Source of the DNA: Saprospiraceae bacterium
Lineage (GTDB): Bacteria > Bacteroidota > Bacteroidia > Chitinophagales > Saprospiraceae
Direction of reading: 5' to 3'
Assembly (NCBI GenBank): GCA_019187225.1
Contig: JABAQQ010000014.1
Span: forward strand, 62,001-126,000
Length of the DNA: 64,000 nt
The notes under the pieces are model-generated. The model had not been told where the DNA came from. It was given only the letters and a program-made list of their open reading frames with translations, and searched no databases. The first letter of the stretch is position 1. Every line of letters starts with the position of its first letter. A program made the position numbers and the translations under genes. Below, in pieces: positions 26,222 through 35,973 of this stretch.

Positions 26222-26343
26222 GGTGGATGGTGGACGGTAGACGGTAGACGGTGGACGGTAGACGGTGGACGGTAGATGGTAGACGGTGGACGGCTAAAAT
26301 CGTGTTTGTCAACTCAACGCCGTCTACCGTCCACCGTCCACCG
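26222..26343 (+). repeat. heptanucleotide array, GGTGGAC/GGTAGAC family, with inverted right arm
   Basis: Ten consecutive 7-bp units of GGTGGAT, GGTGGAC or GGTAGAC fill 26222-26291. After a 29-bp loop an inverted arm at 26321-26343 (CGTCTACCGTCCACCGTCCACCG) can fold back on it. The same family recurs inside lipB (27062-27082) and after the sigma-54 activator gene (53635-53691). Confidence 0.85.
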
Positions 26344-26346
26344 CAA

Positions 26347-26757
26347 TTATCGGATCATGACGCCTTTGCGGTTCAAAAAAGGGATTTCAGTGAAGTTCAT
26401 CTCGTCGAGACTACCGGCGACGAAAACATATTTTTTGTCGTAGAGATAATCGTTGAATGAAAAACTGACCCAGTATTCATTGGCAAGGTCAAATACCGCT
26501 TTTTGTACGGGTTCAATTTTAACTGCCTCCAACGGGCCGATCTCTTCCCAGAAATATCGCAGCGTAGTGGTTCGGCGCTCTTCCCCGTTGATGATACCAT
26601 AACCGCGCGAGTTTACCAAAACAGACCTGATCGTTTCGTCCTTGAGATTCAACAGCCAGGTATCCCAAAATTCCGCGTGATCCTCCTCGTATTCCAGTCT
26701 TGGAACAACGGCGATTGCGAGATCTTCTACTTTCAGGATCGGAATGTCTTTAATCAT
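26347..26757 (-). CDS. conserved hypothetical protein
   Basis: 136 aa, soluble, acidic, no signal or membrane segment. Recognisable only by general pattern: [46 protein letters not shown] and [19 protein letters not shown]. The regular strands suggest a small beta-rich fold; no function is proposed. I take the ATG at 26757. An in-frame ATG at 26814 overlaps the lipB stop codon as ATGA and would add 19 residues from a stretch with weak 7-bp periodicity. Translational coupling to lipB is therefore possible. It lies downstream of lipB in the same direction. Confidence 0.75.
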   Translation of the reverse strand: MIKDIPILKVEDLAIAVVPRLEYEEDHAEFWDTWLLNLKDETIRSVLVNSRGYGIINGEERRTTTLRYFWEEIGPLEAVKIEPVQKAVFDLANEYWVSFSFNDYLYDKKYVFVAGSLDEMNFTEIPFLNRKGVMIR

Positions 26758-26810
26758 GTTTTGATTGATAGGTGTGTTGATCTGTTGAGGAATAGTACCG
26801 GCTTGAGGTA

Positions 26811-27554
26811 TCATCCCATCGTCCGATCAACTATTTCACACTCAAATACGCCGGCAAAGTGCCGTTTCAATTTTTCTTTCACTTCCTGCAAATCCACCGG
26901 GTGGCCCAGTTCCGCTTCTAATGAGGTCACCGATTTATCTTCGTCTGCAATGCCACAAGGTACGATAAAATCGAAGAATTCGAGTGGGGTGTTTATGTTA
27001 AAAGCCCAGCCATGCAGGGTAACCCAGCGACTGAGATGCACGCCGATGGCGCAGATTTTTCGGTGGACGGTAGACGGTGGCCGGTCACTGCGTCTATCGC
27101 CTGAATCGCCAACCCAAACGCCGGTGTAATCTTTGATTCGGTATGCTTCCAGACCATATTCTCCAAGTGTCCGGATGATCACTTCTTCGATGTTGCGCAC
27201 ATATCGGTGCACATCCGTGAAAAAACATTCGAGATCGAGCAGAGGATAACCGACAATTTGCCCGGGGCCGTGAAAAGTGATATCTCCGCCGCGGTTGATG
27301 GGAAAAAATTGTATGCCGCGTTCGCGCAATTCATCCTCCGACAGCAATAAATGGTCCATGGAACCGCTTTTGCCAAGCGTATAAACGGGCGGATGTTCGA
27401 CCAACAAAATCTGGTGCGGCTGGAGGTAGGTTCCCGGCTTTAACTCCCTGTTTTTCAACTTGTTCTCTACCAGTTCGCGATGAAGGATGGTTTGATAATC
27501 CCACGCGGCGCGGTAATCCATTTGTCCTAAATCCTGGAACTGAACGGTTTGCAT
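26811..27554 (-). CDS. lipB: octanoyltransferase LipB, with in-frame heptamer-repeat insertion
   Basis: 247 aa. It transfers octanoate from acyl-carrier protein to lipoyl domains. Family motifs are RGGDITFHGPGQIVGYPLLDL, the catalytic Lys in KICAIGVHLSRW, HGWAFNIN and the catalytic Cys in IVPCGIADEDKSVTSL. Between TGVWVG and KICAIG, where relatives have only a few residues, there is an insert (about GDRRSDRPPSTVH). It is encoded by 27062-27082, three heptanucleotide units of the GGTGGAC/GGTAGAC family (21 bp, in frame), plus neighbouring sequence. The insert lies in a surface loop before the catalytic Lys, so activity may be retained. I take the ATG at 27554. Confidence 0.94.
   Translation of the reverse strand: MQTVQFQDLGQMDYRAAWDYQTILHRELVENKLKNRELKPGTYLQPHQILLVEHPPVYTLGKSGSMDHLLLSEDELRERGIQFFPINRGGDITFHGPGQIVGYPLLDLECFFTDVHRYVRNIEEVIIRTLGEYGLEAYRIKDYTGVWVGDSGDRRSDRPPSTVHRKICAIGVHLSRWVTLHGWAFNINTPLEFFDFIVPCGIADEDKSVTSLEAELGHPVDLQEVKEKLKRHFAGVFECEIVDRTMG
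27062..27082 (+). repeat. heptanucleotide units inside lipB
   Basis: GGTGGAC, GGTAGAC and GGTGGCC follow each other in the coding sequence of lipB. They are the same units as in the array at 26222-26343. Three units make 21 bp, so the reading frame is kept. Confidence 0.75.
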
Positions 27555-27634
27555 GAACGGTGAAACAGCGAAGCAAGCGGGATGTTTCATTCTGTGGCCA
27601 ACTTCCCCCATGTCAACTGATTGCCTTGCAAAAG

Positions 27635-27679
27635 ACGCTGCGGGTAGTGAAACAATAAGGCTTTGCTCACCCGCAGCGT
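27635..27679 (-). other. 11-bp hairpin in the lipB leader
   Basis: ACGCTGCGGGT and ACCCGCAGCGT pair perfectly around a 23-nt loop, 80-125 bp before the lipB ATG. On the minus strand the 3' arm is followed by CTTTTG, only a weak T tract. It may be an attenuating hairpin or the end of a transcript arriving from upstream. Confidence 0.45.
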
Positions 27680-27747
27680 TAAATATATCTGCCCAGGCTA
27701 AAATTAAAACTTTCCATTCAACCCGGGAAAATCACCAATCCCCTTCC

Positions 27748-27755
27748 TACCTTTG
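27748..27755 (+). promoter_or_regulatory. TACCTTTG promoter box for pyrG
   Basis: A perfect TAnnTTTG box 25 bp before the pyrG ATG; transcription would start near 27762, giving a leader of about 20 nt. Confidence 0.6.
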
Positions 27756-27765
27756 CATCCCGTAA

Positions 27766-29382
<1,617 letters not shown>

Positions 29383-29449
29383 GTATGGAATAATTTTTGT
29401 TGTTTTGCAGCACATCTTACTCACTCATTCACTAAACATTTTAATTGTT

Positions 29450-29884
29450 ATGCAAAAACTGATCCCCGTCCTTTTGTTTGCCCTGCTGGCGTTCGTTTCC
29501 TGTAATAAATCAGAAGATGACCAGTCAAAGATCATCAACGACACCTGGTATATTGCTTACTACGATGTGCCTGAACCGGGTTCGGTGACTCCCGTTGACA
29601 ACACCTCCGATTTCGCCGGCTACACGTTCGAATTTAACGACAACGATGAATGGGTCATCCACTCCCCTGTCAGTGGCGACATTTCGGCGTATTGGACCAT
29701 CACCGACAATGGCACTACTGCGAAACTAAAAATGGACGACGCCATATCCGCACCGCTCGATGCCCTGAATGGCACCTGGGAGGTGGTCGAACAAACCAAC
29801 GCAAGCCTCGAATTGCAAAGACTGCCGGATCTCGCCACATCGCCGGACGGGCCGAAAATCAAGATCAATTTCAAAAAACAATAA
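29450..29884 (+). CDS. small lipoprotein, unknown function
   Basis: 144 aa. The signal MQKLIPVLLFALLAFVSC contains a lipobox (AFVSC), so the protein is lipid-anchored. The rest is beta-rich (WYIAYYD, YTFEFNDNDEWVIHS, YWTITDNGTTAKLKM, GTWEVVEQTNASLEL), resembling the lipocalin-like domains common in Bacteroidota lipoproteins; no ligand can be named. It follows pyrG by 67 bp on the same strand and is closed by the inverted-repeat element at 29923. Confidence 0.8.
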   Translation: MQKLIPVLLFALLAFVSCNKSEDDQSKIINDTWYIAYYDVPEPGSVTPVDNTSDFAGYTFEFNDNDEWVIHSPVSGDISAYWTITDNGTTAKLKMDDAISAPLDALNGTWEVVEQTNASLELQRLPDLATSPDGPKIKINFKKQ

Positions 29885-29922
29885 ATACGGCGTTCGAAAT
29901 CGGTTGTGGCAGAATAAGTGCG

Positions 29923-30054
29923 TGAGGCTGTCCAATAAGTCGGTGATTTGTTTAATTGTGGATTCGGTTATTGCGTTACACTCTCATAAACAGGAGTGTT
30001 TTTAAGTAAACAAATCACCATATAAACAAATCACCGACTTATTGGACAGCCTCA
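29923..30054 (+). repeat. 132-bp element with 32-bp perfect terminal inverted repeats (GAGGCTGT family)
   Basis: Arms 29923-29954 and 30023-30054 (TGAGGCTGTCCAATAAGTCG...) are exact reverse complements over 32 bp. The right arm contains GGTGATTTG twice when read on the minus strand, separated by TTTATAT. The interior includes a second small stem, CACTC-ATAAACA-GGAGTG. No coding capacity. It lies between convergent genes, so it may also terminate both. Confidence 0.85.
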
Positions 30055-30089
30055 TGTTTTTTTTGTTCCTCATTGACAAAGAGGAAAGA

Positions 30090-30938
30090 TCACCCCAGGT
30101 GTTTTTCAAAAAATGCCAGCGTGCGTTGCCAGGCTAATTTGGCAGCGGCTTCGTTGTAGCGCGCAGCAGAGGTGTCATTGTGAAAAGCGTGATTCACACC
30201 TTCGTACATGTATAATTCGTAGCGGGTCCCGGCTTTTTTCAAGGCTTCTTCATAAGCCCCGATGCCCGCGTTCACCCGTTCGTCGAGGCCTGCATAGTGC
30301 AGTTGAACGGCGGCTTTTATTTTCGGGACATCCGCCGCATCTGGCTGCCGCCCATAGAATGCCACTGCTGCACGCAGACCGGCCACATTCACTGCTAAAT
30401 TATTGGCCATCAGGCCTCCCCAGCAAAATCCCACGCAACCGAACCTGCCATTGCAATCCTTTCTCGTTTTCAGGTAATCGAACACCCGGATAAAATTCTG
30501 CAGGCTTTCCTCCGGCTTCAAGGTGGTGAACAGCTGCCGGGCATCGTCTTCGTTTGCGGGCGTTCCGCCCAAAGGAGCCAACGCATTGGGTGCAACTGCC
30601 AGATAACCGGCCTGCGCCGCTCGCCGCGTTACGTCCTCGATGTGTGCGTTCAGTCCGCGGTTTTCATGGATCACTACTACGGCTGCAAATGGTTTAGTTT
30701 GTTTTGGCCGCGCTACGTACGCTTTCATTTCGCCGTTTACGCCGGGATATGTAATGTACTCTGTAAACAACTCACCCGAATGTGTTTTAGCCGTTGCCGA
30801 ACAGGATTCCAGCAAGGGAAGTATCGCCATGGCCGCTGTTGTGCCGCCTGCAAGTTGAATCAAATGCTCGAGGAATTCCTTGCGTGTCAGAGGTTTGTGG
30901 GTATATTCGTCGTAGAGATTGATGATGCGTTGATCCAT
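30090..30938 (-). CDS. dienelactone hydrolase family protein
   Basis: 282 aa. An N-terminal region with KPLTRKEFLEHLIQLAGGTTAAMAILPLLESC resembles a Tat-like or lipoprotein export signal, as often seen in this subfamily. The alpha/beta-hydrolase domain carries the catalytic triad Cys in GCVGFCWGG (about 171), Asp in YAGLDERVN (about 217) and His in GVNHAFHND (about 246). HENRGLNAHIEDVTRR is a family motif. It hydrolyses dienelactone-like esters, but the real substrate in this organism is unknown. Confidence 0.92.
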   Translation of the reverse strand: MDQRIINLYDEYTHKPLTRKEFLEHLIQLAGGTTAAMAILPLLESCSATAKTHSGELFTEYITYPGVNGEMKAYVARPKQTKPFAAVVVIHENRGLNAHIEDVTRRAAQAGYLAVAPNALAPLGGTPANEDDARQLFTTLKPEESLQNFIRVFDYLKTRKDCNGRFGCVGFCWGGLMANNLAVNVAGLRAAVAFYGRQPDAADVPKIKAAVQLHYAGLDERVNAGIGAYEEALKKAGTRYELYMYEGVNHAFHNDTSAARYNEAAAKLAWQRTLAFFEKHLG

Positions 30939-31023
30939 AATAAGACGGAAATTTTATCGCCTCAAACCTACCTGTTTTTTAACGGTATATACGGAATTTT
31001 ACCCCTGAAAATCGGAACCAAAC

Positions 31024-31923
31024 ATGGTAGAACAATGGCATCCCAAAGGACAGGAGAATTTTGAATGGATTGACGTGGCCAAACCTGCGACTGAAGAATT
31101 GTCTTCATTGGCGCAACAATACAATTTGCACCCGCACACTGTGGCCGATTGTTTGGAGCCGGACCATTTGCCCAAATTCGAGATGACGGACAAAACAGGA
31201 TTTGTCATTACCCGGAAATACGCCCCCAAGGATGAATATGCCGACACTATTCAGGAATTAAGCAGCAAAGTCGCGCTCTTTTTTTCCGATGGTTTTCTCA
31301 TCAGCATTCACCGGTTGCCACAACCATTCCTGAGCGACATCAATGCGCGGTATGTCAGCAAAGGGTTTTGCCGCAATGTGCCGGCTTTGGTATTGCGCAT
31401 CGTCGAAGGAGTGCTGCAATCGTATGTCAAACCGGGTGAAGCGCTCTCCGATGAAATAGACCGGTATGAGAGCCTTATCTTTCTGAAAAAGAACATTCCC
31501 GACCTGCAAGAGAACATTTACTATATCAAACGGAAAGCCGGCGTAACCAAAAAGATCATCAAACTGACCGAGGAAGTGATCATTTTGCTGGAAAAACAAT
31601 ACGGTCCTTCCCCCGAATTGGAAGAATTGTGGGACATGTACACCAAAGTGGAAACCCTTTACGACCAAATCTATGATGACGCGCACGCCCTTACCAACGT
31701 TTACCTCGCCATTTCCGCACAACGCACCAATGAAGTGATGCGCATCCTCACCATTTTTTCGGTTTTCTTCATGCCTCTCACCTTTATTGTGGGCATCTAC
31801 GGTATGAACTTCGACTGGATGCCGGAACTGCGCGTATGGTGGGGTTATCCGGCCGTCTTATGCGTGATGGTTGTGATCATTGCCCTTATTTTCGCATGGT
31901 TTCGCTGGAGGAAGTGGTTGTGA
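31024..31923 (+). CDS. corA: CorA-family magnesium/cobalt transporter
   Basis: 299 aa. A large N-terminal cytoplasmic domain with a long helical stalk (about 150-235) is followed by two C-terminal transmembrane helices. The signature YGMNFDWMPEL (Gly-Met-Asn at about 259-261) lies between the helices and forms the selectivity loop of the pentameric channel. The C-terminus WFRWRKWL is basic, as usual. Monocistronic; divergent from the hydrolase gene, with about 85 bp between starts. Confidence 0.95.
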   Translation: MVEQWHPKGQENFEWIDVAKPATEELSSLAQQYNLHPHTVADCLEPDHLPKFEMTDKTGFVITRKYAPKDEYADTIQELSSKVALFFSDGFLISIHRLPQPFLSDINARYVSKGFCRNVPALVLRIVEGVLQSYVKPGEALSDEIDRYESLIFLKKNIPDLQENIYYIKRKAGVTKKIIKLTEEVIILLEKQYGPSPELEELWDMYTKVETLYDQIYDDAHALTNVYLAISAQRTNEVMRILTIFSVFFMPLTFIVGIYGMNFDWMPELRVWWGYPAVLCVMVVIIALIFAWFRWRKWL

Positions 31924-31944
31924 TGCAATACATGGAGAGTTTTA

Positions 31945-31952
31945 TACATTTG
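31945..31952 (+). promoter_or_regulatory. TACATTTG promoter box for the CPBP-SDR-epimerase operon
   Basis: A perfect TAnnTTTG box 47 bp before the ATG at 31999 and just after the corA stop codon. It is the likely promoter of the three overlapping genes that follow. Confidence 0.55.
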
Positions 31953-31998
31953 TCGAACTGTAAAGCCCATTTCAAAACTTAGTCAAACCGGATGCAAC

Positions 31999-32721
31999 AT
32001 GCCTGAATCCTATTTTCCGACTTCAGAACACTTCGATGCCGCATTGGCCATCGCGCTGGTTACCGTTGGCTTTATCCTTTTCTGGTCAGTCGTCACCAGC
32101 CGCAGTTTAACGCCCCGGCTCGCCGGAGTGGTAGGGTACGAGCGGGCACAGGAAACCAAAATTTACCTGCAACGCTTGGTCGGAATCTGTTTTTACGGCG
32201 TATTTCCGGCATTGGTTTTTCTCATCTTTTTAGATCACAATTGGTCGGATTTTGGAGTTTTACCTCGATGGACATCACAAGACTTGTTGTGGATACTCGG
32301 CCTGTCGGTGCTGGCCTTGCCTTTGTCTTATGCCGGCGCCCGCAAAGTGGACAGTCAGGAAATGTACCCTGAAATACGCCGGCCGGAATGGAGGAGCAAA
32401 ACGCTTATTCTCAGCGCCCTGGCATGGGCCGTGTATATAAGTGCCTACGAATTGATGTTCCGGGGTTTTCTGTTGTTTAGTTGCGACCGGGCTTTTGGCG
32501 CCGGTGCAGCAATCGCTGTTAATACTTCCATCTATGCACTCACACATGTGCCCAAACGAATGACGGAAGGCATCGGCGCCATCGTTTTTGGTGTTATTTT
32601 GAGTCTGATAACCCTACGGACCGGCACAATTTGGGTTTCAGTACTGGTACACATTGTGTTGGCGCTGTCGAACGAATGGTTTTCTCTCCGTTTCAACCCA
32701 CACATCCGTTATGCGCCCTGA
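31999..32721 (+). CDS. CPBP-family intramembrane protease-like protein
   Basis: 240 aa with about seven transmembrane helices. The Abi/CPBP motifs are recognisable: motif 1 as AYELMFRGFLL, motif 2 as IYALTHVPKR and motif 3 His in VLVHIVLAL. In motif 1 the first of the two consecutive glutamates (EExxxR) is Tyr, so the general base used by Rce1-type enzymes may be missing. The protein could be inactive, or another Glu may replace it. It is the first gene of an operon: its end overlaps the SDR gene start by 11 bp. Confidence 0.82.
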   Translation: MPESYFPTSEHFDAALAIALVTVGFILFWSVVTSRSLTPRLAGVVGYERAQETKIYLQRLVGICFYGVFPALVFLIFLDHNWSDFGVLPRWTSQDLLWILGLSVLALPLSYAGARKVDSQEMYPEIRRPEWRSKTLILSALAWAVYISAYELMFRGFLLFSCDRAFGAGAAIAVNTSIYALTHVPKRMTEGIGAIVFGVILSLITLRTGTIWVSVLVHIVLALSNEWFSLRFNPHIRYAP

Positions 32722-33535
32722 CCCGGAAGAATTGTTTTTTAAGGACAAAGTCATCGTCATCACCGGCTCTACTATGGGCATCGGTCTGAGGTTGGCCAAC
32801 GAGTTGTCGGCAATTGGAGCGCAGATCGTCCTGAATGGCCGCAACCCAGAGCGCCTCGACAAAGCGGCAGCACAAGTGCGGAATAACGGCACTCCGGTAC
32901 TGGCAGTTGCCTGCGACGTCTCCAAGCCGGAAGATTGCCGGCAGTTGATCGCCTCCACTATGGAAAATTTTGGCAGAATTGACATACTCATCAACAATGC
33001 GGGGGTTAATATGTGGGGAAACGTAGAGGATTCTGATGCGCAAACCCTGCGCAGGGTAATGGATATCAATTTTTTTGGCGCCCTTTGGACCACCCAGGCA
33101 GCAATGCCGTATCTGCGCAAAACCAAAGGCACGGTCTTATTTATCAGCAGCGTCGCCGCATTTCACGGTTTGCCGCAAAATGCCGTGTACAGCGCTTCCA
33201 AACGGGCACTCGCCTCACTGGCTGAGTCCCTGCGCATTGAACAATACGACAGCGGCATCCATTTTGGAGTAGCCTTTATTGGTTTAACGGAAACGGACAA
33301 AGAAAAAACCGTACTCGATCAAAACGGGGGCTTGATACCGCGCCCGGAAGTAACCGGAGGGCCGCGGCCGCAACCTATTGGAGCGGTCACCCCTCTCTTG
33401 AGGCGAATGATTCTCCTGCGACAACAACAACGGGTGTTTTCTGGCATCGGCCTGCTCCATTATTGGGTCAACCGCATAGCTCCGGGTATTGCCCATCTTG
33501 TCTTATTGGCCAACTTTAAAAAGCGAAATTCGTGA
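32711..33535 (+). CDS. short-chain dehydrogenase/reductase
   Basis: 274 aa. Classical SDR: cofactor loop TGSTMGIG, the CDVS segment, NNAG strand motif (LINNAGVN), catalytic Ser in FISSVAAFHG and YxxxK as YSASKRA. The C-terminal 40 residues (YWVNRIAPGIAHLVLLANF) are hydrophobic and may touch the membrane, as in several lipid-modifying SDRs. It overlaps both neighbours (11 bp with the CPBP gene; TGATG with the epimerase gene), so the three are translated as one operon. Substrate unknown; together with the epimerase it could act on a membrane lipid or isoprenoid. Confidence 0.9.
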   Translation: MRPDPEELFFKDKVIVITGSTMGIGLRLANELSAIGAQIVLNGRNPERLDKAAAQVRNNGTPVLAVACDVSKPEDCRQLIASTMENFGRIDILINNAGVNMWGNVEDSDAQTLRRVMDINFFGALWTTQAAMPYLRKTKGTVLFISSVAAFHGLPQNAVYSASKRALASLAESLRIEQYDSGIHFGVAFIGLTETDKEKTVLDQNGGLIPRPEVTGGPRPQPIGAVTPLLRRMILLRQQQRVFSGIGLLHYWVNRIAPGIAHLVLLANFKKRNS

Positions 33536-34533
33536 TGCAATCCGAATACCGAACAGTACTCGTTACAGGCGCAGGCGGTATGTTGGGCAGTCATATTGTG
33601 GAAATCCTGCTGCAACAACATTACCGCGTCAAAGCAATGGTAAGGTCGGGCAGTCCGGCACTTAACCTGCGGGGGCTACCTGTAGAATTGTATTATGGTG
33701 ATATCCGGGATGCGGCCGCATGCGCTGCGGCTGTGAGCAACTGCGACATGGTGATACACGCCGCTGCTTCCATCAGCACCTGGCCGACGCGCTCAAAAAC
33801 TTTGTTTGAGGTCAATTTCAAAGGCACGCAAAACATAGTGAGCGCGGCCATAACTGCGGGGGTTCAACGATTTGTGCACATCAGCTCTGCCAGCAGTTTC
33901 GGCCCCGGAGATCCGGAGCATCCGGCTACCGAGGAGACACCATTCCGGGGACTCCGGTACCGGCTCGATTACATAGAATCCAAGTATGCTGCGCATCAAT
34001 ACGTCATGGAAATGGCCAGGACAAAGGGATTTCCTGCTATCGTCATTTGTCCAACCATGATGGTTGGCTCCCGTGATGTCAATCTTGGCTCAGGGCAAAT
34101 GATCATTGCGGTGATCACGCGAAAATTGCACTTCATCTCACATGGCGGCAAAAATTTCGTATATGCAAGAGATGTCGCGCAGGCAGTGGTCAATGCATTG
34201 GAACATGGTTCACTGGGAGAGGCCTATATTACGGGAAATTGCAATCTGACTTACCGGGAGTTTTTTAACATGGTGGGAGAAATAGTCAAGGCGCCGCCAC
34301 CGAAGTTGTTCATCCCGGACTGGCTTATTTTGACTGTTGGCCTGTTCAGCAGCGGATTGGCCATGCTGTTCCGCTTTCGTCCCTTGCTCAATTATTCCCA
34401 GGCTCTGATCAGCTTAGACAGGCATTGTTACGCTCCGGCCAAAGCGATCAAGGAACTCAATATGCCCCAGACGGACATAAAAATTGCCATCAACGCCGCT
34501 TATGAATGGCTAAAACGGGAAAAATATTGCTGA
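33535..34533 (+). CDS. NAD-dependent epimerase/3-beta-HSD-like dehydrogenase
   Basis: 332 aa. Extended SDR with VTGAGGMLGSHI cofactor loop, YGDIRD, VIHAAASIS, HISSASSFGPG and the catalytic YIESKYAAHQ (YxxxK-type). VYARDVAQAVVNAL and ITGNCNLTYREF are typical of the sterol-dehydrogenase-like branch. A hydrophobic segment (LFIPDWLILTVGLFSSGLAML, about 255-275) suggests membrane association. The start ATG overlaps the stop of the SDR gene (TGATG). It is last in the operon and convergent with an ABC permease gene. Confidence 0.9.
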   Translation: MQSEYRTVLVTGAGGMLGSHIVEILLQQHYRVKAMVRSGSPALNLRGLPVELYYGDIRDAAACAAAVSNCDMVIHAAASISTWPTRSKTLFEVNFKGTQNIVSAAITAGVQRFVHISSASSFGPGDPEHPATEETPFRGLRYRLDYIESKYAAHQYVMEMARTKGFPAIVICPTMMVGSRDVNLGSGQMIIAVITRKLHFISHGGKNFVYARDVAQAVVNALEHGSLGEAYITGNCNLTYREFFNMVGEIVKAPPPKLFIPDWLILTVGLFSSGLAMLFRFRPLLNYSQALISLDRHCYAPAKAIKELNMPQTDIKIAINAAYEWLKREKYC

Positions 34534-34543
34534 AAAGGTGTTT

Positions 34544-35773
34544 TCACTCCCGCCGAAGCGCTTCCACCGGATCAAGCCGTGCCGCTTTCACCGCAGGATA
34601 AGTACCGAAAATGATGCCCACAATTACCGCAACCACGCAAATAATAAAAAATGTGTTCCAGGTCAGCGCAGCGTTGAACGGCACGTCCACGAACAAACGA
34701 ATGATGGGCATAGTGGCCAAAGCAAAGCCCGCTCCTACCAGTAAACCAATAAAACTACCGAATGCAGAAACGGTGATGGATTCTGCCAGAAACTGCCGCC
34801 GGATGTCGCCTTTTTTTGCGCCGACGGCTTTGCGCAATCCGATCTCCGCCGTGCGCTCTGTGACGGAAATGAGCAGGACATTCATCACGCCCACGCCGCC
34901 CACGACAACCGAGATGCCGATGATAAGCCCCATGACGATGCGGAAGATCATAAATCCTTTGGAGGCTTCATCTACCCAAAAATCTTGACTGAACACCTGA
35001 AAATCGCCGCTCTTTACCCCAAATTCATTTTTTAACCAGGTTTCCGTTTGTTCCTTGAGGAGCGGCACGTCTTCCGTTTTAGCTGCTTCGAGCACCATTC
35101 TGGGCGGAGAACGAACCAAATCGGCCCTGGACAACAGAGATATCGGAATAAAAACGGCTGGAGGTGCATCAGCCCTTCTGTCTTTGGTCACGCCTGCAAT
35201 GCGAATGGTGTGACCGAGCGCCATAAAAGATTGACCCAACACCCTGTCCACATCGCCTTCCCCTGCTATGAGTTTTGCCAAACGGTCATTGATCACAGCC
35301 ACCGGTTCGCGACCGCTGAAGGCAGTGGCTGGAATCAACTGCCCGTGGGTGAGGATGGTATCGCTCCAGGGAGACTCCGCAATACAATGGATCACGGCCC
35401 CAATGGCCGAATCCGTGCCGACCATCTTTAGTTCGCGGTTGAAGTCCGTATCGAGGTTAGCGCGTTTTACCTGATGCAAACTTGCACGCAATCGCGCATA
35501 ACGCTCGTAATCAATCACCTCGAAAGTATCCTTTCTGACGATGATGTTGCTGACGGCTTTTTCTGTCTGCGTCTGCACGACAACGGCGTTGACGCTTGTT
35601 TTAGAGGAAAGTTGACCCCTGGCAAATTTTTCCAGGCCGTCAATCAGCGAAAAAGTAGCGACCAGTGCGGCCACGCCAATAACGATGCCAAGCACGGAAA
35701 GAAAGGTGTGAAACAGATTAGCGCGTATGTTCTGGATCGCGAGGCCGAAAGACTGGATGGTATTGCGCAGCAT
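34544..35773 (-). CDS. MacB/FtsX-type ABC transporter permease
   Basis: 409 aa. An N-terminal helix (FHTFLSVLGIVIGVAALVATF) is followed by a large periplasmic MacB-like core domain (about 50-270). Three C-terminal helices form the FtsX-like region (VVVGGVGVMNVLLISVTERTAEIGLRKAVGAKKGDI, then two more) and the protein ends DPVEALRRE, the usual finish of this family. No ATPase gene is adjacent, so the partner must be elsewhere. Such permeases export lipoproteins, peptides or drugs or act as mechanotransmitters; the cargo is unknown. Confidence 0.92.
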   Translation of the reverse strand: MLRNTIQSFGLAIQNIRANLFHTFLSVLGIVIGVAALVATFSLIDGLEKFARGQLSSKTSVNAVVVQTQTEKAVSNIIVRKDTFEVIDYERYARLRASLHQVKRANLDTDFNRELKMVGTDSAIGAVIHCIAESPWSDTILTHGQLIPATAFSGREPVAVINDRLAKLIAGEGDVDRVLGQSFMALGHTIRIAGVTKDRRADAPPAVFIPISLLSRADLVRSPPRMVLEAAKTEDVPLLKEQTETWLKNEFGVKSGDFQVFSQDFWVDEASKGFMIFRIVMGLIIGISVVVGGVGVMNVLLISVTERTAEIGLRKAVGAKKGDIRRQFLAESITVSAFGSFIGLLVGAGFALATMPIIRLFVDVPFNAALTWNTFFIICVVAVIVGIIFGTYPAVKAARLDPVEALRRE

Positions 35774-35888
35774 AATTCAGTGCAGGTTTGCTGCACGAAA
35801 AACGCCGCTATTCATTTTTCCTGCCATTGTTTTCGATGAAAGACAGGCGGGTGCTGACAGAAAATAAATTAAGTCCGACCGCGATTTT

Positions 35889-35973
35889 GTTATTTTGACA
35901 GGATGAACATGATTTACAAGATAAAAAGTGTTTTTTAAAATCTTGTAAATCATGTTCATCCGATCAAAATAAC
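35889..35973 (+). repeat. 34-bp-arm inverted repeat (GATGAACATGATTTACAAGAT type)
   Basis: Arms 35889-35922 and 35940-35973 pair almost perfectly (one or two mismatches near GACAGG/CCGATC) around a short AT loop. Variants of this palindrome are widespread between genes in many bacteria. It abuts the stop codon of the AraC-Ogt gene and can act as its terminator. Confidence 0.8.

Noticed and set aside
25713-26312. 200-residue N-terminal extension of msrB
   Set aside because: It runs antisense-like through the neighbouring membrane protein gene in another frame and through the heptamer array, giving an HRLPSTV repeat. The lipoprotein signal begins at 25712.
26222-26343. possible CRISPR array or minisatellite
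   Set aside because: Units are 7 bp without spacers, and no cas genes are near. The inverted right arm is unlike CRISPR.
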